Both the position numbers and the translations under genes were made by a program. From Chrysemys picta bellii (Eukaryota > Chordata > Testudines > Emydidae), in NCBI RefSeq assembly GCF_011386835.1, contig NC_088792.1, positions 237,259,894 to 237,323,893 of the forward strand: DNA of 64,000 nucleotides. Reading direction: 5' to 3'. Positions 56,201 to 64,000 of this stretch are shown here, piece by piece. Below the pieces are notes generated by a model. That model was not told the DNA's origin and made no database searches. It saw only the letters and a list, made by a program, of their open reading frames with translations. Position 1 is the stretch's first letter. Every line of letters starts with the position of its first letter.

Positions 56201-56410
56201 ATGTGATTTAAAAAGCAACAAAGAGTCCTGTGACACCTTATAGTATAACAGATGTATTGGAGCATAAGCTTTCGTGGGTGAATACCCACTTTGTCAGACG
56301 CATGCGAAAGGTAAGCTCCAATACATCTGTTAGTCTATAGGTGCCACAGGACTCTTTGTTGCTTTTTACAGATCCAGACTAACACGGCTACCCCTCTGAT
56401 ATGTGATTTA
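56201..56410 (+). mobile_element. Penelope-like fold-back insertion with 10-bp TSD
   Basis: ATGTGATTTA at 56201-56210 and 56401-56410 brackets 190 bp. The left arm AAAAGCAACAAAGAGTCCTG ...ATTGGAGCATAAGCTTTCGT and the right arm GCTCCAATACATCTGTTAGT ...CTCTTTGTTGCTTTTT are inverted, with a unique loop of about 45 nt (GGGTGAATACCCACTTTGTC...). Only the right arm has the tail CAGACTAACACGGCTACCCC, TCTGAT. It is inserted right after the LINE 3' end. Confidence 0.9.
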
Positions 56411-58186
56411 AGTGGACCACAAAATGGCAGATTTGGAGAGAAGAAAGGTGAGTAATAAGGGGAAAAGTGACCTCAATATCAGATAGTCTACAAAGCCATT
56501 TTGCAGGCTCTGTTTGTGCACACTGCACTGAAGAATGAGGGAATGGCTGTAGCACCAGAGACTTTCTCTCTCTATTCTAAGAATCCCCTCCTCAGAGGCA
56601 GGGCCTTTTCCAAGAAGACCTCATCCTCCCTTCAGAGTTATCCTGCTAAGGAGTTTATAAAGCACACCTCCTTTCAAATATCACTGAAAATGCTTGGAAT
56701 CTATAGATTCACAAAAGCCTCCTCACTAAAATCTAGGTTAATATATAACTGAAATGGTTGTTGTGGAAGAATTTTCAGGAAAGAACTGCATTAAAATATT
56801 TCCTGTTACAGACCAGGAGGGTAAACACAAAATTTCACACACAAGAACATCTTCCTCTTTCTCTGATGATTCTTTCCAAAGGTATTTAAAAAAAAAAAAC
56901 GACAGTGAAATTTTCAGAAGAGGGAGTGTTAAACTCAGGTTTTATATCATGAAGACTGATTCTAATTTATTATCATTCAAGGGATTTCTTCCTCTTTTCC
57001 TGAAGACTGATTTGTGTTCTATATACTGTAGATTGTACAATGGGGCTGATTGAGATGACCTTATAATAGTTTGTTGACACAATCTTGGACATACTCATCT
57101 TTTGCTAAATGAGATTTCTCTATGTTAAAGTCATCACAGATAATGATTCTTGTGTCCCTTGAAAACATAGTGGTCTTGGAATGGCTACTTTGGAGAACAA
57201 CGGATCAGTTAATTGAGCTTCCATAAATTATATTGGGTTTCAACTACAAGTTAGAAAATTTCTCATCAGCACTCATTTATACCAACTTCCTGACATTCTG
57301 TCACAGCTATCATCTTAAAAACCACCACCAACAACAACCCCCAGCCCCCTGCCACACACACACACTCTCTCTCTCTCTCTTAGATATAGAGCTGGACCGC
57401 TTAAGAACTTGTGACAAAAGTAGAAAATTCCTTTTGAAAGGACGGCTTAAATCAGCAGCCATTGGCATGAGGGCCATATCCTATATCATATAGTTACTGC
57501 AGGTACCTCCTTAACCTGGATCTTATGGTAGTGTTATTCTCAAAATGAAGCTAGAAAAGGAGACTATAAAACAATTGAAATCTCTCAAATCTGCTTGTTC
57601 TCCTTCATATGAAGCAACTTTCACGAAGTTTGCAAAGTGTTTTGAGATTCTTGTATAGAGTATGCTAGGTAAGTGCCAACATATAATTATAATTATAATG
57701 ATTATTGCTTTCTTTGCCTCCGAGTATCTCTATTATGTAAAGCCAGGCCCAGTGAATGTGTAGTTTAGAGCTCTAAATACTGATCAAGCTCTTAAGGAAA
57801 TTCCTGGAAAAAGCGTGGAAAGATTGTTCTTTTTGTGATTCCCTCAGAGATTCAAGTTACATTTGAAAATTCCAAACTATCACCGGCTGACAATCTATAG
57901 GCCATTTTCTGCTACAGACTCCAGGAAATAGTTCTCTAACTATTCCAGCTACAGGTCTTTCTTGGCTGTTTGGGGAAAATAGTCAATAATAATGCTTAAC
58001 CAACTATACAGCATATTCTAACTTCAAAGTGCTTTACAAATATTAATCTTCACAACTCAACTTTAAAGTAAATTGTTCTATTTCTTTTTTACAGATGAAA
58101 GTACTAAGGCAGAAGGATTATGGTGTACATATTAAAAAGTGCATATACAAAAGTATGCTTGCATTTCTGTATGTGTTAAACCTACC
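56411..58186. other. Mixed stretch with a (CA)n(CT)n microsatellite
   Basis: (CA)n then (CT)n lies at about 57353-57382. The 56500-57050 frames show no domain. Sequence near 58020-58075 (CAAAGTGCTTTACAAATATT) is MIR/L2-like. Nothing else could be supported. Confidence 0.35.
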
Positions 58187-58880
58187 TCCTGGGGGAATTC
58201 TGCACCACTGTGCAATGCAGGATTTGCACAAAATTAATGTTCTGCACAGAGTTTCATTTTTTCCCCAGAGAATTGGTGCTGAAGAGCTGCTGGTTGCTGC
58301 TAGGATGTGGGCGGGCTGCAGTTCTCAGGTTTGCTGGTCCTGCTCAGTGACATGGTGCAGCTGGGATCCTGTGGGGAGAGGCAAGAGCAAGGCACCGCTG
58401 CTTTCTGGGAAGAGAGAGACTGAGAGTAAGGGGAGCGTCTGCAGAGGTGGGGGCGTGACTCAAGTTGTTCCAGGGGCAGCTGAACCTTTAAATTATGCGC
58501 CCCTCCCCCCAACAGCAGATACGGGTCGTCTCTGCCTGGTAAGACAGTAATGAAGCTGTACAGAGCAAAGCCTGTGGCTGGGCTTTGGGGGGGAGAGGCG
58601 AAGCAAGCCCCGTGGCTAGGCTGTCAGGGGAGGGGATGTGGGTGTCTGGCCCTGCAGCTGGGCTCGGGGGGGGGGGGGGAGGGGGTGTGGGTGATTGGCC
58701 TGGAGGGGTCCACGAAGCCCCCTCCAGCACCCCCCAAATGCCCCCTCCCAGTACACACACACCCCTCCAGCATCCCCAAATACCGTCTCCTAGTACTAGA
58801 TTGCTAAAAACTTGTGAATATTTCATTGTTGCATAATTTTTTACATGGTTCCATTTTATGCAGACTGGAGGCAGCATGCT
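58187..58880. repeat. GC-rich repeat, probably a DNA-transposon remnant
   Basis: Begins CTCCTGGGGGAATTCTGCAC, a terminus style common in reptile repeats. The interior is GC-rich with G12 at about 58668-58679 and CCCCTCC/CCAGTAC phrases. No matching inverted right end was found. Overlapping frames on both strands are low-complexity. Confidence 0.45.
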
Positions 58881-58937
58881 TGTGACCCTGAGAGGCCTTA
58901 CTGGAAGTGCCTCCTGGGAAAGGGTTCACTGTCATAT

Positions 58938-60130
58938 AACAGTGTGACCCAGAGCACCCCAGTATTCACACCCTACATGATATTGTTATAATCTTTGTAT
59001 CAAATATGCCTTGTGAGATATCACTTGAAAACTAATAACTCATTGATCATTAATATTCTTGTTAATGTATGTATGCGTTGTGTATTAAGAGTTATGGCTA
59101 TACATTGAAATTATAAGTAAAATGTGCTTAAACTAAAACTTATAACTAAAATGTGCTTAAAGGGATGTCATGGGGAGTTTGTGAACAAGTCTTTCCTAAA
59201 CAAAGGAATGTGGGTTTACCTCAATTTACATATACGTAGAAAACAGGACCATCAAGACAGCACGGAGAGGAGATTTCAGGAAAAGGAACAATTTGCCTTT
59301 TAGCAAACATAAGCGGAGGGGTGGGAAACAGCATGGAGCTTACTTTACCATGAGAATCCATGTCACCTTCCTTACAGCTTGTATAAACTTTACTTTGAGG
59401 TTTAACCCTCATAAGAATGAATTTCAAAGGTTCATGAGAGTATAAAAAAAATACTCAGAAAACCCCAAGTTATCTCTTCCACCTAAGAAGACAAAAGGTA
59501 CAGCACTTCTGGGCATCTGAAAGAGAACCTCACCAAGGTGGGGGTCAGCCACCATCTTGCTAGAAGACTGTGGATGAGAAAAACCATCTTGAACAAAGCC
59601 TGTACCTTAGTAAATTAAGGTTTAGACTTTAGGCGTGTGTTTTCACTTTTATTTGCTTGTAATCATTTCTAACTTCATCTCTCATACCTGAACTCACTTA
59701 AAAGCCTGTCTTCTTTTGTTAATAAACTTGATTTACTATTAAACTAAGCCAGTTCAAATAAATTTGAATTAAAGTGAATGTTAACTCCAGTTAATTAAAG
59801 TGGCAAGCTGGTGGGGTTTGTCCCTTTAAAGGAGAAAACGGATCTTATTACTCCTCTGAATGTTATAGGAGTGGGCTGGACACTACAGAGCACAGAGGTT
59901 TGGTAAGGTTGGGACTGGGGGCGTGTTGGGGTCATTTGCTTATGTTAACAGGTCTGGTAAAGATAAAAGTACGTCTCTGATAACTGCTGGCAGGTTTTTG
60001 GATTCAAAGTGGTTGAATCAGAACAGGGAGCCACAAGTAGCAGAAGCATCTTGGAGAACTCAAGGCTATAAAACAAGCAGTAACACAACCTCTCACTGGT
60101 CTGAATTGCAACTCAGAATGTGACAAACAG
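58938..60130 (+). mobile_element. Solo LTR with 5-bp TSD AACAG
   Basis: LTR 58943-60125 (1183 bp), starting TGTGACCCAGAGC and ending AGAATGTGACA. AACAG flanks both sides (58938-58942, 60126-60130). Poly-A signal AATAAA at 59721-59726 in TTTGTTAATAAACTTG. No second LTR or coding interior in the neighbourhood. Likely from an endogenous retrovirus or LTR retrotransposon; class not determined. Confidence 0.85.
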
Positions 60131-60137
60131 CAGCTTC

Positions 60138-61108
60138 TGTCAGGCCTGACAAACTCACTACACCTAATATGTTGCTCTTATGGTATGTATCTGTAAATAA
60201 TATTGTGTAAGGTATCAGTTGAAAGCTTATATCATACCAGTCATCATAATCATTGTGTGATGTATGTATGGGTAACAATTAAAAAGTTGTATGTGTATAC
60301 TGAGAATATGTTTTAACTAAACATACCAGGCAGGGTTGATAGACAAGGTTTTTCTTAGGCAAAGGAATGTTGGTTTACCTGTCTGTCTGTGTTTCTGGGG
60401 TAAATTGAGCATGATAAAAGCCAACACAAAGCAAGCTTTGTTTGCATGCTAAGTCAACAGGAAAAGCCATTAAAGGTTTTTTGGATTATAAGAAGAAGGG
60501 GACCGAACTTCTGGGTTATCCATAACTGAGTTAACAAAGTAGTAAGAGCCTTCCGTATACATGATTGGTGGATCCCCAGCCATGTGGGCTAGTGACTTTG
60601 AGCTGTGGCTTTAGGTGAAAAACCACCTTAGACAAGACTGTAGCTGGTTAAGTTAAGTTATAGTCACTAGAAAGCAAGTTATACTTTCATTTTATTTGTA
60701 ACAATTTGCTGTTTCTGTTCTCTTTGGTTAGTATTGCTTAAATCTTTATTCACTTTTAATAAACTTATTCTTGGTTTTACTATAAATTCATCTCAGTTCT
60801 GTAATATTAAAGTAAAGTGTGAATCCTCAGCTAAGCTAATAGGCTGGTGTGTGTACTGTCTCTTTGGAGACAGCAGATTTGGTAATTTCTGAGAGTGTCC
60901 ACTGATGGGGGCTGAATACTGCAATGGAAGGCTCTTTCACAAGGTTCAGGAACTGGGGTGCACCAAGTGTTACTTGTAAGGCAAAGTAAGGGCTGTTAAT
61001 GTCCCAAAGAGTTTGTCTGACAGGCTAACCGACTAGGGTGACAGGGAATTATTAGTTTAGTACCAGCAAAACTCTCTTTTGCTAAGGCAGAGAACTAACA
61101 AGGTCACA
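60138..61108 (+). mobile_element. Second probable solo LTR
   Basis: Starts TGTCAGGCCTGAC, 12 bp after the end of the previous LTR, and probably ends at AAGGTCACA (61108). Poly-A signal AATAAA at 60758-60763 in TTTTAATAAACTTATTC, with the same downstream layout as the LTR at 58943. No exact 5-bp duplication was found (GCTTC versus GTTCT), so the right limit is tentative. No coding region. Confidence 0.6.
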
Positions 61109-61149
61109 GTTCTGGATGCCCTGAGAAAACGTCATATTGGTCTAGTAGT

Positions 61150-61355
61150 TATGGCAGATATGAGGTCAATTTTCTCTTCCTGACTCTGCAAGTCACTTGC
61201 TGCTATGACCTTGACAAATCACTTAACCTCTCCATGCCTAAATTCTCCAATATGAAAATAGGAATAATATACTTAATATTCTTTTTATAATGCTTTGAGA
61301 TCCTTGGATGAATGTTTCTATGTAAGTGCAGGGTAGTAGTAATAGTAATTATGTC
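61150..61355 (+). mobile_element. MIR-like SINE
   Basis: Core and tail match MIR style: GACCTTGACAAATCACTTAA, CCTCTCCATGCCTAAATTCT, then AATGCTTTGAGATCCTTGGA. The B-box part is diverged. Old and non-coding. Confidence 0.6.
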
Positions 61356-62237
61356 TGTACAGTCATCCACTTGGAAATATATTTTTGTGGCTTTGCTACT
61401 TCCACGTCCTATCTTTAAGGGGAGTACTGGTGTGAACATCATCTTCAGCCTATACCCTAGGAGATTGTTCCTGATTTGAAGAACATATTTAAAGCTCTCT
61501 CATAATGGAGAAAATATTACATATAAATAACATTTCAATTTTTATATATAAAATTAATATTTCACTCACAGACATGAATCACTTGATGTAATTGGCCTTG
61601 TTATTTACAGTTGAAAGTACATCATTCTGTATTGTAATTTAGTGGCCGTTTTTGTGAACAGAACTTCTATGTATGACATCACTGGCATTTAACTGGCTAC
61701 TAATAAAAACATAAACATTGCTATTTGTAAGCCTATATTACAGGTTTCTGTACATTATATTTCATCATATAGCCTATCACAACTTTTGATAGTTCAGTAC
61801 ATTGCAAAAACATTGTATTGCATTACCTTAAAAAAAACAGTGTTAGCAGTACTTTAGGAATGCTGTAACATAATACATTTTAAGATTGCTAGGATAAGGA
61901 AAAAAATTAAGCAGAGGACCTGAAAGTAGGGTTTAAATAATTTATCAGATACCTACCAGCTAAAGGACTCTAGGTAGAGGTTGACGATTAAAATGAGGAT
62001 GAAATGGAGATTCGTATGGTAAGATCCAGGGACAATGCTCTTATGAAAAGTGCAAAATGGGGAGGACACTGGTATTTCTACCATATCGTGTTTCCGGTTG
62101 TGGATTCTATCTTTCATATCTGCCTCTCGCTATTAAGTATCTTACAAATGTGAAGCTTTTTGTTTCTCGCCTTCCCCACCCTTCAGAGCCTTCTGGCTGC
62201 TGAGGGAAAAGAGTTAGTGTGCTACTCTACCTGTGCT
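61356..62237. other. AT-rich stretch, nothing recognised
   Basis: About 0.9 kb with TATA-rich low complexity near 61520-61560. No supported feature. Confidence 0.4.
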
Positions 62238-62425
62238 TTAGGCCTGGTCTACGGGAATAGCGTAGCTGAAGTCGACGTATCTTATTTCAATTTACCTCCC
62301 ATCCTCACGGTGCAGGATCAATGGCCACAGCTCCCCCGTTGACTCCGCTACCGCCGCTCGCCCTGGTGGAGTTCCGAAGTCGATGGGAGTGCGTTCGGGG
62401 ATCAATATATTGCGTCTAGATATAT
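62238..62425. mobile_element. 3'-truncated Harbinger-type MITE
   Basis: TTA (62238-62240) then GGCCTGGTCTAC, the same left end as at 1713. It shares AGCTGAAGTCGACGTATCTT, GCTCCCCCGTTGACTCCGC, and GATCAATATATTGCGTCTAG with the 1713 and 36010 copies. The right third, including the inverted end, is missing. Confidence 0.75.
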
Positions 62426-64000
62426 CTGCTTATTGGGTTCTTCTCCTCACTGAATAACTCAAGTACTTGCCTCTGCTGCTGCTCATACCTTTGCCAAGCT
62501 GTGGTTACATGATTTTTTTTTTTTTAATATGTTGCTGCTTGGTAAAGCTGTGAATTATAGCAGAAGCACTCGACCTGTCTGACTGCAGTCTGCAAGTTAA
62601 CACAGTATATCAGTTTACACTTGGTTCACTGCAACCAAGCCTAGATTTTTTTATTTTATTTTTTTTTTTGCATATAAAACTGATATTATAGGTCCCCTGA
62701 CTCATCAGGCCAAGTGGATGAATGAAGTTTTTCAAGCCTAAAATAAATTTTCTGTTGTTTAGCTATTTTGGTTTTTAAATTTATCATCGTTTAAATAGTT
62801 TTTTTTTAAATACTGTGACCTGTGGCAACTTGGATTGATGCAGTCAAACATGAAGGGCTGGAGTAAAGATTTTGAAGCAGAGTCCATTCCTATGGAATAA
62901 AACCAAAGACGGAAAGTGAAGTTGTAGCCGTATACTCTGGGTCTTTAGTACTAATTATAAGTATGACTAATATATCTGTCATAGTTTCCATGTTTAAGTT
63001 GCTCATTTTGGTAAACTGCTTTAGCTACACTTTGAGAATAAGGTAAATAAGTACTTGTAGCTTCGTATTTATTGTTACATGGCTAAAGTGTGTAGAATCT
63101 CTGCTGTACAGCAGTCTGTTGTCAATCAGTTATATTTAAATATTTATTCTTGTTCAGACTCATCTTTCCTAAGCCATCATTGCTCCTTTGCAGGGTACTT
63201 ACTGATTTTCAGAATAACTCCTGGAGCACATATAGCAATGTGCAGTAATTGGGAATAAGTAATTTAAAAAAGCAATATAAAATCCCAGTTCTTTTGTGTT
63301 CTACTCTTCACAAGTGGTAATATAGAAAAGGTATATTAAGTCAAATCTTTTGGGATTTATGTTCAATGGATAGTTTATTTGATGTTTGAATAAATGTTTG
63401 CCTCTGTGTGCCTTTGTTGATTATGATTTTCTTGCATATTATGAAAGCTTTTCTATAACTGCTGTTTTGCATTTTGTTTTAGGTAGGCACAAGATTCATT
63501 TGTTAGCAGATCTGTATCTCTGTGTTGTTGCTTTTTTCATTTTGTATTTAAAAAGAAATAGTAGTGATCATCTAGGGAGATGTCTCTCTTGCTTACCTTT
63601 CGGGCTTCCAGTCTGTTAATATTAAATAACTTAAATGTTGGCATGTTTTCTCTAAAATTGCTTTTTCATGTGCAATTCTCTTCCCCTCCCCTCCCCATTT
63701 TTGAGGAGGAAAATCAGTTTTTTTCATATTATTGTTTAAGGTTCAAATGAAAATATAAGAAATCTCTTTTAATCCCTCTGATTTCTCAAATAAAGAATTA
63801 CTATAAACAGAAAAAAAGTTAATATTTTTCAATACAGGTGTGATAAATCCACATTTTTGATATTTCCTGAAACACTAAATACCAAGCTTATATCTTGTTA
63901 GAAAACAGAATATTGAATTAATTTATTGAGGGGCTTCCCCTCCCCCACACTCTTCACTGTTATATCTGAGTATGATACAGAGGCCCACTGGGGCCAACTG
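62426..64000. other. AT-rich stretch to the window edge
   Basis: Several T runs (62510-62524, 62649-62668). No domain-bearing ORF, repeat terminus or RNA gene recognised in about 1.6 kb. Confidence 0.4.

Noticed and set aside
57351..57385. CRISPR-like or other spaced repeat array
   Set aside because: It is a simple (CA)n(CT)n microsatellite; no spacers, and the genome is eukaryotic.

Overview
The window looks like repeat-rich, non-coding nuclear DNA from a reptile, most likely a turtle. The reasons are a tRNA-derived SINE that ends in a CR1 LINE tail, CR1-clade LINEs ending in ATTCTATG repeats, EN+ Penelope-like elements, a DIRS-type retroelement, and several families of Harbinger, hAT and Tc1/mariner-type miniature transposons. 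The family assignments rest on reading motifs, terminal inverted repeats (TIRs) and target-site duplications (TSDs); no database was searched. I found no convincing exon of a host protein-coding gene. The only host-gene signal is a CpG island with CCAAT and TATA-like boxes at about 9.1-9.9 kb.

Layout. 1-9 kb: AT-rich DNA with old miniature transposons, one SINE (4.38 kb), a 50-bp Penelope scrap (5.8 kb) and a CR1 3' end (7.5 kb). 9.1-12.6 kb: CpG island followed directly by a 2.4-kb C-rich minisatellite with higher-order structure. 13.3-14.35 kb: decayed CR1 on the minus strand. 16.0-24.67 kb: one CR1/L2-type LINE (5' UTR, esterase-type ORF1, endonuclease, reverse transcriptase (RT), 3' end) split by three insertions: a solo LTR that itself holds a younger CR1 with an open RT, a TA-flanked miniature transposon, and a second solo LTR that itself holds a Penelope hairpin. 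26.2-28.4 kb: hAT transposase pseudogene broken by a non-autonomous hAT. 30.2-31.35 kb: GC-rich non-autonomous hAT. 32.76-34.1 kb: rearranged Penelope copy fused to a 5'-truncated SINE. 34.3-36.7 kb: decayed LINE with a Harbinger miniature element. 37.74-38.04 kb: element with long TIRs. 39.3-41.97 kb: the best Penelope-like element, with RT, GIY-YIG endonuclease, about 400-bp inverted ends and a 12-bp TSD; a smaller Penelope hairpin sits inside its ORF. 44.54-51.6 kb: DIRS-like element with inverted termini, interrupted by a 1.55-kb DNA transposon. 52.4-64 kb: TA-flanked miniature elements, two more Penelope hairpins, a LINE 3' end, two adjacent LTRs, MIR-like SINEs and AT-rich unique DNA.

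Nothing here forms an operon or pathway. The interest lies in how the mobile elements interact. SINEs share the CR1 3' end and so presumably use CR1 RT. Non-autonomous hAT and Harbinger copies are mobilised in trans. The Penelope insertions show a consistent fold-back form in which one arm carries a roughly 35-50-nt terminal tail and the other does not. Nesting gives a relative timeline: big LINE, then LTRs, then CR1 or Penelope hairpin.
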